A stretch of 17,101 nucleotides of DNA from CALXQW01 sp031553045 (GCA_031553045.1 JAVBLZ010000021.1:1-17101); one strand, 5' to 3'; counted from the stretch's first letter, positions 1-8,465 are shown. Program-made: numbers and translations. The notes: generated by a model from the sequence alone, not told the origin.

Positions 1-16
1 GAAAGTCTAAACTCTG

Positions 17-30
17 TTAATAGATGTTTT
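17..30. repeat. Candidate inner left inverted repeat of the IS30 element
   Basis: The 14 bases TTAATAGATGTTTT are the exact reverse complement of 1189-1202 and match 1067-1080 with one mismatch. The position, 10 bp before the transposase start, suits an IS left end, but similarity fades toward the window edge and the outer end is not visible. Confidence 0.4.
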
Positions 31-39
31 AATCACAAA

Positions 40-990
40 ATGTCTATGGAACAAAGAAAATACCATCGCCTAACTTGGCATGATAGAAGAATAATTATGA
101 ACTTATGTAAAGCAGGAAAATCACAAAAGGACATCGCTCTCGCTTTGGACGTTTCGCCTGCAACAATATCTCGAGAGCTGAAACGAAACGTTTTTGTTTT
201 CGATTATCACTTTATTTATGCTCAAATTCTTGCATTTTGCAGAAGATATTTTGTCAAACGAAAATCTAAAATAACCTCTGACATAATCGAAACGCTAAAG
301 CTTCATCTTGCAAAAAAGTGGACTCTTGAGTGCATCGCAAACACTGTGCTCAAGGGCAAAGTCTGTTGCCAGACTCTTTACAATTACGTCCACAAAAATG
401 CTGAACTTCGCAAACTTTTGTTCTTCAAAAAGCGATATCGAAAGCGTGCCAGCGTGGATAATCGAGGGCAAATTTTGAATCGAGTCAGTATTGAAGAACG
501 TCCGCAAATCGTTTCACAGTACGGTCGCTACGGCGACTTTGAGGGAGATTTAATCGTCGGCAAAAATCATAAAGGTGCGCTTCTTACGCTTGTCGAACGC
601 AAAAGTAAGTACGCACTTGCAGCGAAACTTGAATCAAAAAACGCCCTGCAAACAGGCGACGCAATCATTGTATCACTGGGCAAGCTCGACGCAAAAACGC
701 TGACGCTCGACAATGGCAAAGAGTTTGCAAATCATGAAAAAGTGAGTCTGAAACTTGGGACGAAAGTTTATTTTGCACATCCATATTCGTCGCATGAAAG
801 AGGTTTGAGCGAAAACACAAATCGACTTTTGCGGAGATATTTTCCGAAGAAAACAGACTTCAGAAAGGTCTGCAAATACGAAGTTGAACAAGCGATTAAG
901 GAGTTAAACTCGAGACCGCGAAAATGTTTAAATTGGAAAAGCCCTAACGACTTTTTGCCAGAGTTGATTTTAAATTGCGCCGCCCCCTAG
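40..990 (+). CDS. IS30-family transposase
   Basis: This 316-aa protein cuts and joins the ends of its own insertion sequence. Residues about 7-50 form the N-terminal helix-turn-helix typical of the family (HRLTWHDRRII ... SPATISRELKRN). A basic middle segment follows, then an RNase H-like catalytic core with D170 (EGDLIVG), D224 (LTLDNGKEF) and E258 (GLSENTNRLLRRYFPK). The spacing of 33 residues between the second Asp and the Glu is the DD(33)E arrangement of IS30. The full family motif set is present without frameshift, so the gene is probably functional. The start at 40 is the first ATG; a second ATG at 46 is also possible, and no clear ribosome binding site precedes either. The stop codon TAG lies inside a 14-bp palindrome, so the last few residues (NCAAP) may not be ancestral. 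Confidence 0.95.
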   Translation: MSMEQRKYHRLTWHDRRIIMNLCKAGKSQKDIALALDVSPATISRELKRNVFVFDYHFIYAQILAFCRRYFVKRKSKITSDIIETLKLHLAKKWTLECIANTVLKGKVCCQTLYNYVHKNAELRKLLFFKKRYRKRASVDNRGQILNRVSIEERPQIVSQYGRYGDFEGDLIVGKNHKGALLTLVERKSKYALAAKLESKNALQTGDAIIVSLGKLDAKTLTLDNGKEFANHEKVSLKLGTKVYFAHPYSSHERGLSENTNRLLRRYFPKKTDFRKVCKYEVEQAIKELNSRPRKCLNWKSPNDFLPELILNCAAP

Positions 991-995
991 GGGGC
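982..995. repeat. Perfect 14-bp GC palindrome over the transposase stop codon
   Basis: GCCCCCTAGGGGGC is its own reverse complement, and the TAG stop of the transposase (988-990) sits in its centre. No T-run follows, so it does not look like a normal intrinsic terminator. It stands out from the AT-rich surroundings. It could end the transcript, be a former IS target, or be a degenerate repeat-family relic. Confidence 0.6.
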
Positions 996-1037
996 AATGA
1001 TGATTGAACAATCTCTTTAAACCAAGTTAACTTAAAT

Positions 1038-1105
1038 CTTTACAAACAACAATAATAACAATACAAAATATCTATTAAATAAATTGCACTAGCAATTGGA
1101 ACTTA
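1038..1105 (+). repeat. Direct repeat copy A (candidate IS30 right end)
   Basis: This 68-bp stretch aligns with 1162-1228 with about eight mismatches and one gap (roughly 87% identity). It ends in TTGCACTAGCAATTGGAACT, which resembles the right ends I recall for IS30-family elements. Its inner part is the inverted counterpart of bases 17-30 with one mismatch. It has stop codons in the relevant frames, so it is not a coding relic. Confidence 0.6.
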
Positions 1106-1161
1106 TAAAATAACCCTGTCCTCGGCGACCCCACATGGGAGCGTCAGGATAATATATTAAC

Positions 1162-1228
1162 CTTTACAGCCATCAAAAATAACAATACAAAACATCTATT
1201 AATAAACTGAACTAGCAATTTGAACTTA
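1162..1228 (+). repeat. Direct repeat copy B (second candidate IS30 right end)
   Basis: This is the second copy of the 68-bp sequence, 124 bp after copy A. The inner segment 1189-1202 is an exact inverted match to bases 17-30. Either this is the real right end of the element and copy A is internal, or it is the remnant of a second, lost IS copy. The space between copies holds the GC-rich motif near 1121-1150 and nothing that looks coding. Confidence 0.6.
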
Positions 1229-1272
1229 CATTCTCAAACTCTTGCGTCGATTCGTATTTCATATAACTGAAA

Positions 1273-1605
1273 ATGGCATATATTTATAAAATTACATATC
1301 CCAACGGCAAAATTTATATTGGGGCATATTGGCAAAGAAAAACAAGCAAGTCATACGTTCAATGCGACAAAATGTTTACATATTTTGGAAGCCCTACCCA
1401 ACACGAAAAAATTAGTTGCGATTTGGCAAAATACAAAAAATGTATTACCATAAAAAAGGAAGTTTTATACAAATGTGAAGATCCTGAAAGATCACGCTCA
1501 AAAGAAGAACGAGAACTTTTGGATAAAGAAAATGAACTTATACTTCGATATCAGGCAAACAATCCTGATATTGGCTACAATTTAAAACCTAAATTTAAGA
1601 AATGA
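1273..1605 (+). CDS. Small stand-alone GIY-YIG nuclease-like protein
   Basis: This 110-aa protein opens with YIYKITYPNGKIYIGAY, a clear GIY-YIG nuclease core with the two conserved tyrosines. An Arg (QRK) follows on the predicted first helix. Near the C-terminus it has ELLDKENELI, which supplies the likely catalytic Glu, and then DIGYNL, which carries the conserved Asn. The domain fills almost the whole protein; there is no separate DNA-recognition domain. Such solo proteins are known as phage or intron-type endonucleases and as uncharacterised bacterial proteins. I cannot say which this is. It sits just downstream of IS debris, which suits a mobile or recently acquired gene. No clear ribosome binding site precedes the ATG. 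Confidence 0.75.
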   Translation: MAYIYKITYPNGKIYIGAYWQRKTSKSYVQCDKMFTYFGSPTQHEKISCDLAKYKKCITIKKEVLYKCEDPERSRSKEERELLDKENELILRYQANNPDIGYNLKPKFKK

Positions 1606-1665
1606 GCTTAAACACAATAATAAAAACTTTATTGACGCTATATAAAGCGTAAATATTTTTTTGTT

Positions 1666-4600
1666 ATGAAAACTTTGTCGAACCTCCTAAAGGCTTGTGG
1701 GATATTTGTCGCTTTCGGCATATCTACTATATCCGCAATGGCTTCCGCCGAAATGGCGAAACTTTGGGAGAATCCGGACATTACGTGCAAACCGCACACA
1801 CGCTGGTGGTGGCCAGGCAATGCTGTTACAAAAGAGGGCATAGATTTCCAGCTTGAAGAAATGCACAAAAACGGCATTGGCGGCGTAGAAATTATGTCCT
1901 ACATTGAAATTTTTACTAGGGGCAACATTCCTTTCGCTTCCGACGACTTTTTTAAAATGGTGCGCCATGCCGTACAAAAGGCAAAGTCGCTCGGAATGAC
2001 CGTAACAATATCCTTTGGACCGGGCTGGAATTTCGGCAATGCCTTCGTTCAGCCTAAAGACGGAATGCGCTGTCTTGTAATAGATAATCTTGGAGAATTT
2101 GAAGGTGTAATTTCTCTGCCCGAATTAGGAAAAAAAATAAACTCAGCACTACCTTATGCAAATCTGCGTCCAAAGCGTTTAGAACTTCTTATCGCTGAAA
2201 AAATCAACGCTACTACAGATGAAACTTTTGTGCTTACTGAGAAGGTTAAGGGCGACAATTCCGACTTTGCAAGCTCCCCATCGCTTTCGATAGACGAGCC
2301 TTTACCCGCAGGAAAATGGCGTATCACCGCCTACTGGAAGCTATTGACCGAGCAAGCTTGTGTACTGCCAAGCAAATCTTTCGATGGAAGTAAAATCACA
2401 CAGAAAACTACGCTTGTAAATCATTTCGACCATGACGCCGTAAAAAAAATGTCGGATAAAATGTTTTCGCTTTACGACAAATACATAGGCAAAGAGTTTG
2501 GTAAAACTGTTGACTGCGTTTTTAATGACAGCTTCGAGCTTACCCATGACGACTTTTATTGGTTTGACGGTTTTTTCGAATATTTTAGCAAGATTAAAGG
2601 CTACGACCTGCGTTGGCGTTTTGCTGAAATGATTGAGGGCAAAAGCAACGATGCGCCTTTATTGCGTTACGACTTTAACCATATATTGCACCTCAAAGGC
2701 ATTGAAGGCATAATTGATACAATGCAGGCAGAATGCGCACGCCGAGGCATGGATATGCGCCAGCAACCGCATTACCGTTTCCCGCCCGAACTGATGGAGG
2801 CGGCAGGCAGATATACAAGGCCGGAGACAGAATTGAATGTGCGCATCTTCGACCCCAAGTTCTACCCGCACAAGCTGACTTCAAGTGCGGTAAGGCTCTA
2901 CGGCGGCAAATGGACTTCGTCTGAAACCTTCACTTTCAATGCGGGTAAATATAAGACCACTCTTTCTGAAATGAAGCGCTCCGTTGACGGATTTTTGCGT
3001 GACAACGTAACGCAATTTTACAATCACGGCTATTTTTATACGCCCGAAAAAAGTCTCTCCGCAGCACGAGACTTTTTCTGGATGAACCGTATATCGCACG
3101 TGAATCCTTGGTGGCATTTCTACAAACATCTTGCGGAGTACACGGCACGTGCGGCGTCAATATGCCGCAACGGAAAATTTAAATCCGACATTCTTATATA
3201 CACGCCAAACGACACCGTATGGTCGGAAGACATATTCTTTAAGGTGTCGCACATACGAGACGTGCCATGTGGAGAGCTCCCGCTTTTCCTTGTGGCAAAT
3301 GGCTACGACTTCGACGCCATCAATAACGATCTCATATTGAAATCGAAAATAAAGGACGGGAAAATATTAATAAACGGTTACGACTATTCAGTGATATTTT
3401 TGCCGCGTGCGATTTTTATGCCTTTGTGCGTCTTGGAAAAATTAAAGGAATTTGTTGCCCACGGAGGAATAGTGATAGCGCTGGACAGGCTTCCAACACG
3501 CCCCACTGGGCTTAAAGATAGCACGGAAAACACAAGGAAAATTGAAAACATAGTTTCGGAAATTTTCAACCTTGAGGGTAGCGTTAAAAATTTCGGCAAA
3601 GGAAAAACTTTTTATGCGCCAGAGGTAAAAGGCTTTAATTACATTGAAAAATGGGACCCAAACTCAAAAGAATATGCGCCTATAGAGTTTAGGCAGGATT
3701 GGATAAATGTCGAAAAATTCCTCAAAGCAAATCTGACGCCCGATTTTGAATTTGCTTCGGGCAAACATTCTCAGGGCCTCACATTCTACCATAATTCTTA
3801 CGGCGATATAGACTCATACTTTATAACAAACCTTTCACCTAATATTGTTGACGAATACATCATATTCAATTCAAAGGGGAAAGTTCCGGAAATTTGGGAT
3901 GCAATGACGGGGGAAATTAAACCTTTGTATCGCTATGAAATCCTCAAAGACGGCAGGGTAAAGGTCCGTATTAAGCTGAATGAGTGGCAGTCATGTTTTA
4001 TAGTGTTAAGTCCAGCACCAGAAACTCCGCAGATAAGGGCAGATAATCTCTGCGAAATTTTGGAAGCCAAAGAAGATTCCGTGCGGGCAATTACTGACAA
4101 AAATGGAAGTTTTTTTGCAGACCTAAAATATAAGGACAAAACTTCAAGGCTGAAGGCTGAAACTAAGAAACTCCCCAACCCCATTGAAATTGTTGGAAAC
4201 CCTTGGACACTTTCACTTGAAAGTATAAAGGGCGAAAGAATCGAAAAGAAACTGGACGAACTCAAACTTTGGAACGAAATACGTGGGCTTAAAAACTTTT
4301 CGGGACAGGGTATTTATACGACAAATTTCACGCTTCCTGAAAGCTTTTTCCCGAAAGGAGAAAAAATCGGATGTATTTTGGATTTGGGAAAAGTATATGT
4401 CTGCGCAAAGGTTTTCATAAACGGAACGGAAGTCGGAGATGCATGGATGGAGCCCTACGTGCTTGAAATCCCCGAGGGGCTTTTGAAAGTCGGCGAAAAC
4501 AAGCTGGAAATTAGGCTTGTGAATCTGCTATGGAACTACGCCGCAGGACTAAAAGCCCCCGAAGCCTTGCCATCGGAACTGCATGAATATTACGGCGGCG

Positions 4601-4728
4601 GAAATCACAATAGCTCTAAAGTTTTTGAAAAACTGACTCAGTCGCTTAAGCGCAACAAAGACCTCATGCCGTCGGGTCTGCTTGGCCCTGTAAAAATTTA
4701 CCCACAGATCGAGATTGAATTGAAATAA
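1666..4728 (+). CDS. Secreted GH106-like glycoside hydrolase (candidate alpha-L-rhamnosidase)
   Basis: The 1020-aa protein starts with a signal peptide (residues 1 to about 28, ending AMASA), so it is exported. Residues about 43-130 carry the GH106 signature: HTRWWWPGNAVTKEGI, GIGGVEIMS and GPGWNFG. NDSFE (E291) and SSETFTF (E420) match the two conserved acidic motifs of the family, and their spacing is close to that of characterised members, so these are my candidate catalytic residues. PWWHFYKHLAEYTARAASI, also family-typical, follows at about 481-500. The C-terminal part (about 865-970) is a GH2-type carbohydrate-binding beta-sandwich (LDLGKVYVCAKVFINGTEVG). GH106 enzymes remove rhamnose from plant or microbial glycans; the exact substrate here is inference. 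The gene converges with the autotransporter gene. The start is fixed by the signal peptide; no Shine-Dalgarno is visible upstream. Confidence 0.85.
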   Translation: MKTLSNLLKACGIFVAFGISTISAMASAEMAKLWENPDITCKPHTRWWWPGNAVTKEGIDFQLEEMHKNGIGGVEIMSYIEIFTRGNIPFASDDFFKMVRHAVQKAKSLGMTVTISFGPGWNFGNAFVQPKDGMRCLVIDNLGEFEGVISLPELGKKINSALPYANLRPKRLELLIAEKINATTDETFVLTEKVKGDNSDFASSPSLSIDEPLPAGKWRITAYWKLLTEQACVLPSKSFDGSKITQKTTLVNHFDHDAVKKMSDKMFSLYDKYIGKEFGKTVDCVFNDSFELTHDDFYWFDGFFEYFSKIKGYDLRWRFAEMIEGKSNDAPLLRYDFNHILHLKGIEGIIDTMQAECARRGMDMRQQPHYRFPPELMEAAGRYTRPETELNVRIFDPKFYPHKLTSSAVRLYGGKWTSSETFTFNAGKYKTTLSEMKRSVDGFLRDNVTQFYNHGYFYTPEKSLSAARDFFWMNRISHVNPWWHFYKHLAEYTARAASICRNGKFKSDILIYTPNDTVWSEDIFFKVSHIRDVPCGELPLFLVANGYDFDAINNDLILKSKIKDGKILINGYDYSVIFLPRAIFMPLCVLEKLKEFVAHGGIVIALDRLPTRPTGLKDSTENTRKIENIVSEIFNLEGSVKNFGKGKTFYAPEVKGFNYIEKWDPNSKEYAPIEFRQDWINVEKFLKANLTPDFEFASGKHSQGLTFYHNSYGDIDSYFITNLSPNIVDEYIIFNSKGKVPEIWDAMTGEIKPLYRYEILKDGRVKVRIKLNEWQSCFIVLSPAPETPQIRADNLCEILEAKEDSVRAITDKNGSFFADLKYKDKTSRLKAETKKLPNPIEIVGNPWTLSLESIKGERIEKKLDELKLWNEIRGLKNFSGQGIYTTNFTLPESFFPKGEKIGCILDLGKVYVCAKVFINGTEVGDAWMEPYVLEIPEGLLKVGENKLEIRLVNLLWNYAAGLKAPEALPSELHEYYGGGNHNSSKVFEKLTQSLKRNKDLMPSGLLGPVKIYPQIEIELK

Positions 4729-4812
4729 TATATCAAGAAATAGCGCCCTATGTCAGGTTGTAGGAATAAGCATGCTATTATTTGAAGATATAAATTTCAT
4801 TGCCTTTGATTT

Positions 4813-7800
4813 TTAGAACTTAAACCTTATTCCGGCATTTACTGACCAAGGCGTGGAATATTTGTCTCCAAAAGAAGCCTCGTAATCCAAGTGAATTTGA
4901 GACGCCTGCGTCAACTGGAAAATTAAGCCTGCCCCAAAAACTGCATGAGTGCCGTCTGTATTAGGACGGAAAGATTCGCCCCCTGAGTAAATATTTCCGC
5001 CTGAACTTATCTGCTCTTGAACGCCTCCTTTTAGATAAGGTTGAAAAACATATCCTTCAAACTCTAAGGTTTTACCGGCACGAACAAGCGCATTAAATCT
5101 GTATATATCGGAATCTGCGGTATCCATCTGCAAGTTGTTTGACATCACAAAATCTTCAGAGAAAATATGCAAATATGAAACTTGAGCACTTGGTTCTACA
5201 AACCATCCTCCTTCAAATGTAAATTGGCGACCAAATTCAATAGAAGCTCCAAAGCCCAAATTTGAAAAGTCGGCATCAGTGCCAACAACATCAACAGTAG
5301 AGGAGAACCCTTGTCCTTTCAAAGCTAAGTCCGCATACCAACCGTCTGTCTCCAGCCAGCTAACATAAACTCCGCCGTAGCCTGAATTTGTTTCACCTTT
5401 GCCGTTTGAAGCATCTTTAAAATTGCGTTTCGAGCCTTGGTATCCGCCGTATATGCCAAAGAAAATTATATTGTTTTCATCTATTTTAAGTCTTGTATCG
5501 GCACCGACGTCCGTGCCCCATTGATACTCTCTAAAGCTGCTAAGCCCTCCGCCTAAAAAAGCATTGCTTTGCTGTCCATAACCACGTATCCATACATCAA
5601 ACTCTCCCTCGCCTTTTCCGCCTCCCAAGCGAAGTTCGCCCATACGCTTTAACAAGTTGTCCGTCTGAGTAAACCAACCCATAGAAATAGCCCCCAAAGT
5701 GGAAAGCGAAGCATCGGCCACCCCGCTAAAACCGCTTTGAAAAAGATTCCAAGTTTTTCCATTGTCGCGGGTTTGCAAAGAATAGCGATATATGCCAAAG
5801 TCTCCGGCGCTGCCATTTGCGCCGCCGCCAATAAAAGTGCCAGCACCACTATTATTAGCCGCCGCAACAATAGTGGGTACGCTTGACACATCTTTAGGCG
5901 CTTTATTTGGGTCGCCCAAGAAAACCATGTTCAATGTGTGGCTGCCTGTAATATCGCCCCCTACGGAAATTGTATCCGCTTGTTTTGTAATCAAATTTAC
6001 CTCAATATTATTGAAGGTTTGCGAACCTGAAAGGTTTCCTGCAATACTAAAAGTATTTCCAAGGTTTTTGAATTGAACTACGCCTGAGCCTCCAAAATCA
6101 TTCACAGAATTTGTGTCTATAAGTAAAGTACCATTGTTTATAAATGCTCCGCTTGAAGTAAAACTTGCTGCTTCTGAAATGTCTAGAGTTGTGCCTTGTT
6201 TAAGTTCTATATTTTTTGCGGAAAAATTTCCGCTTATCAAAGAAGAATATCCTCCGTCAAATTCAACTTTCCCGCTAAGCGTAACCGTGTTATGCTGCGT
6301 GTCTGAGTACACCCCGTCAATATAAGCGTTAACGCCTATAAGGGTTGCGGCTTGCGTTGCATTCCCTTGTAAAGTCAGATCGCCTACATACGCACTGCCG
6401 GAGTCAACATTGCTGGCAGTCAACGTAACATTTGCCGTTTTTGCGAGAATTAAAGCTTCTCTAACAAATGTAGTTTGATTTAAAGTTTGAAGATATCCTG
6501 CGTTAAAAATTGAGCTATTAATCGTAGTTGCGCCAGCCCCATTAAAAAAAACAGTGTTTTCCAGTTGCACAATATTGTATTCGGTATCCGAATACGCCTC
6601 CCAAGCTGACATACCATAGCCTTTTAGCGTTGCGGCAGAAGATGAGTCTCCTTGTAAAATAATTTTTCTCGCACTTATTAAGGTCGAGGTAACTTCAACA
6701 TTAGCCGTGTTTGCCAAAGTTAGGTTTTTGTAATCGTTTATAGAGCCATTGCCATAAGCCCAAACTTCCAGCTCTCCTGTCTTAAAATTTGAACTGTTTA
6801 TGGTAATGTCGTTATAAAGCTTAACATATGCTACATCCACTTTACTATCTTTTGTGTCCGAATAAACGCCTCTTACATAAACATTGGCGCCTATTAGAGA
6901 CGCTGCTTGCGTGGAACTTACAGACTGTAAAACAAGATTTGAAACATTCAAACTTCCACCAAAATTCAATTTGGCGGTGGAAGACAGGGTTAAATCTTTA
7001 TAATTGTTTGAAGCGTCTTTGACATGCAAACCGTTAGACTTAAAATCCGAACTGTTAATTGTTGTGTCTGTAAAAAACTGCGCAGTGCCTATAAGGGAAA
7101 CTTTATTATACTGAGTGTCCGTATACACACTGTGCACATTCATATGATTACCCGTAAGCGTTGCGGCATCCGTACTCGAGGCTTGCAAAGTTAGGCTTGA
7201 AGCTTCCAAATCTCCCGTTTGCAAATCCACTTTTGCGGTGGAAGAAAGGGTAAGGTTTTTGTAATTGTGAGAAATATCAAAAACCCATAAGCCGTTAGAT
7301 TTAAAATCCGAGCTGTTAATTGTTGTGTCCGACCAAATGTTGATGTATGAAGAAAGCAAGACTTTGTTATGCTGTGTATCTGCATAAACTCCTCTGGCAA
7401 TGATATGAGAACCTGTTAATGTGGCTGCGCTTGTTGTATCGCCTTGCAAAGTCAGATCTTTGATTCCTATAAGACCTGAGGTCGTTATATTTGCAGTGGA
7501 CGCCAATGTGAGATTCTTATAGCCTGTTGCGCCGTAAACTTCTATTGTCTTGGCGCTAAAATCAGAACTGTTAATTGTTGTGTCTGTCCCAAATTCCACA
7601 TTGCCTGAGAATGAGGCTTTATTATACTGAGTGTCCACGTATGCGCCGCGTATGCCAAGATGAGAGCCTGTCAATGTGGCTGCCGTTGTTGCATCGCCTT
7701 GCAAAATGAGATTTCCCGCATCTAAGTAAAAACTCCCGGAATTTACATTTGCCGTGCTTGCAAGCGTCAGGTTTTTGTAATTGCCTGAGGTGTCTACAAA

Positions 7801-8361
7801 ATACAAACCATTGGACGCAAAATCCGAACTGTTTATTGTTGTATCTGCATGAAACTCAGCAGAACCTAAAAAGTTAAATACACTTGTAGCCGTATCCTTG
7901 TATGTTGAATGAATAGTCGCCTTATCACTCCCTATTATGCTGCCTTGGTTTGTGAATGAAGAGCTGTCTTTAACATCCAAAAATCCGACATTAAGAGCAG
8001 CTTGATTCACAAGCGATGCGGAACTTGAAATCTCCAAGGCCGATGTCAACTTTAAAGAAGTGCCGGTATAAGTCCATGCGCCGCTTTGTATGCGTAAAAG
8101 GAAAGCCTGTTCTCCGGCGAGAGTAAGAGCGCCTCCCGTTAATTCTCCTGAAGATGGGAATACCGCAGTAGCGCCGTTTTCGGGTTTATTTATAGGCTGT
8201 CCACTGTCGGAATCGGTCCAAGCTGAAGCTTGGGTCCAGCTTCCGTTGCCATCTGTAATGCGAGCGGCAACTTGAGCCCAAGTTTTGTTGGATGCGATGA
8301 AAATTAGTGTAGGCAAAGCTGCACACACAATACGACCAAATTTTATAAAAGTATAGTTCAT
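4813..8361 (-). CDS. Type V autotransporter with tandem passenger repeats
   Basis: This 1182-aa outer-membrane protein starts with a signal peptide (1 to about 29, ending TWA). A short segment with GNGSWTQASAWTDSDSG, as in autotransporter-associated beta-strand proteins, leads into the passenger. The passenger is a repetitive, Ser/Thr/Asn-rich predicted beta-helix with six repeats of 85-93 residues plus a degenerate seventh. A linker follows, then a C-terminal beta-barrel (about 919-1182) beginning EFDVWIRGYG and ending in Phe (GIRFKF), as expected for BAM-dependent insertion. No protease or other catalytic motif was recognised in the passenger, so adhesion or a surface-coat role is the likeliest guess. 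It is divergent from a MerR-type regulator, and the shared intergenic region carries a MerR-type promoter pointing at this gene. Confidence 0.9.
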   Translation of the reverse strand: MNYTFIKFGRIVCAALPTLIFIASNKTWAQVAARITDGNGSWTQASAWTDSDSGQPINKPENGATAVFPSSGELTGGALTLAGEQAFLLRIQSGAWTYTGTSLKLTSALEISSSASLVNQAALNVGFLDVKDSSSFTNQGSIIGSDKATIHSTYKDTATSVFNFLGSAEFHADTTINSSDFASNGLYFVDTSGNYKNLTLASTANVNSGSFYLDAGNLILQGDATTAATLTGSHLGIRGAYVDTQYNKASFSGNVEFGTDTTINSSDFSAKTIEVYGATGYKNLTLASTANITTSGLIGIKDLTLQGDTTSAATLTGSHIIARGVYADTQHNKVLLSSYINIWSDTTINSSDFKSNGLWVFDISHNYKNLTLSSTAKVDLQTGDLEASSLTLQASSTDAATLTGNHMNVHSVYTDTQYNKVSLIGTAQFFTDTTINSSDFKSNGLHVKDASNNYKDLTLSSTAKLNFGGSLNVSNLVLQSVSSTQAASLIGANVYVRGVYSDTKDSKVDVAYVKLYNDITINSSNFKTGELEVWAYGNGSINDYKNLTLANTANVEVTSTLISARKIILQGDSSSAATLKGYGMSAWEAYSDTEYNIVQLENTVFFNGAGATTINSSIFNAGYLQTLNQTTFVREALILAKTANVTLTASNVDSGSAYVGDLTLQGNATQAATLIGVNAYIDGVYSDTQHNTVTLSGKVEFDGGYSSLISGNFSAKNIELKQGTTLDISEAASFTSSGAFINNGTLLIDTNSVNDFGGSGVVQFKNLGNTFSIAGNLSGSQTFNNIEVNLITKQADTISVGGDITGSHTLNMVFLGDPNKAPKDVSSVPTIVAAANNSGAGTFIGGGANGSAGDFGIYRYSLQTRDNGKTWNLFQSGFSGVADASLSTLGAISMGWFTQTDNLLKRMGELRLGGGKGEGEFDVWIRGYGQQSNAFLGGGLSSFREYQWGTDVGADTRLKIDENNIIFFGIYGGYQGSKRNFKDASNGKGETNSGYGGVYVSWLETDGWYADLALKGQGFSSTVDVVGTDADFSNLGFGASIEFGRQFTFEGGWFVEPSAQVSYLHIFSEDFVMSNNLQMDTADSDIYRFNALVRAGKTLEFEGYVFQPYLKGGVQEQISSGGNIYSGGESFRPNTDGTHAVFGAGLIFQLTQASQIHLDYEASFGDKYSTPWSVNAGIRFKF
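6245..7845 (-). repeat. Six tandem in-frame repeats in the autotransporter passenger
   Basis: Each unit begins DTTINSSDF or a variant, continues with NYKNLTLASTANV, LTLQGDxTxAATLTG and ends with a (V/A)YxDTQxNKV block. In reading order the units lie at 7845-7585, 7584-7330, 7329-7069, 7068-6811, 6810-6532 and 6531 to about 6245 (87, 85, 87, 86, 93 and about 95 aa). A seventh unit starting SLISGNFSAK is recognisable but decayed. The first four units are the most alike, so the array has probably grown by recent internal duplication. Confidence 0.85.
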
Positions 8362-8375
8362 AGAAGAAGATGTAA

Positions 8376-8402
8376 TTGTTTGTATTGCAATAAAGTTATA
8401 AT
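8376..8402 (+). promoter_or_regulatory. Candidate promoter of the MerR-type gene
   Basis: A perfect -10 box TATAAT (8397-8402) lies 15 bp after TTGTTT (8376-8381). The spacer is short and the -35 box is weak, so the match rests mainly on the -10 box. It overlaps the -10 of the opposite promoter, as is common in divergent MerR loci. Confidence 0.3.
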
Positions 8403-8428
8403 AACATTGACATTGATGTCATACTCAA
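8398..8428 (-). promoter_or_regulatory. MerR-type promoter of the autotransporter gene (19-bp spacer)
   Basis: On the minus strand a -35 box TTGAGT (8428-8423) and a -10 box TATTAT (8403-8398) are separated by 19 bp. The spacer is longer than the usual 17 bp and contains a perfect dyad. This is the arrangement at which MerR-family proteins activate by untwisting the DNA. It lies about 37 bp upstream of the autotransporter start. The boxes are seen; the function is inferred. Confidence 0.5.
8408..8421. promoter_or_regulatory. Operator dyad for the divergent MerR-type regulator
   Basis: TGACAT-TG-ATGTCA is a perfect 6+2+6 inverted repeat. It lies inside the 19-bp spacer of the minus-strand promoter. 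On the plus strand it would cover the likely transcription start of the regulator gene, so the same site could serve activation of the autotransporter and autorepression. Confidence 0.5.
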
Positions 8429-8465
8429 GGACTTTTTTGGAAAGCCATTTAAAAAAGTATTATTT

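Larger units (their letters stand above)
1..1105 (+). mobile_element. IS30-family insertion sequence (left end cut by window edge; right boundary provisional)
   Basis: The element contains one transposase gene starting about 40 bp from the window edge, as expected for IS30-family elements. Bases 17-30 (TTAATAGATGTTTT) recur in inverted orientation at 1189-1202, and with one mismatch in the closer copy at 1067-1080. I read these as the inner parts of terminal inverted repeats. The right boundary is therefore either about 1105 (copy A) or about 1228 (copy B); I give the nearer one. The outer left end and any target-site duplication lie outside the window. What I see is the transposase and the repeats; the boundaries are inference. 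Confidence 0.6.

Noticed and set aside
1115..1153. CRISPR array
   Set aside because: Only two poorly matching, widely spaced motifs are present, with no regular spacers and no cas genes.
1635..1662. Possible terminator before the glycosidase gene (ACGCT/AGCGT stem followed by a T-run)
   Set aside because: The stem is only 5 bp of mixed composition and the T-run reaches to within a few bases of the next start codon; too weak to call in AT-rich DNA.
4729..4812. Bidirectional terminator between the convergent glycosidase and autotransporter genes
   Set aside because: The only symmetry is AGCATGCT with imperfect flanks and no proper T-run on either strand. One would be expected here, but I cannot support a specific structure.
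8090..8275. Open frames on the strand opposite the autotransporter
   Set aside because: They lie fully within the autotransporter gene, which has a complete signal peptide to barrel architecture, and show no domain features.
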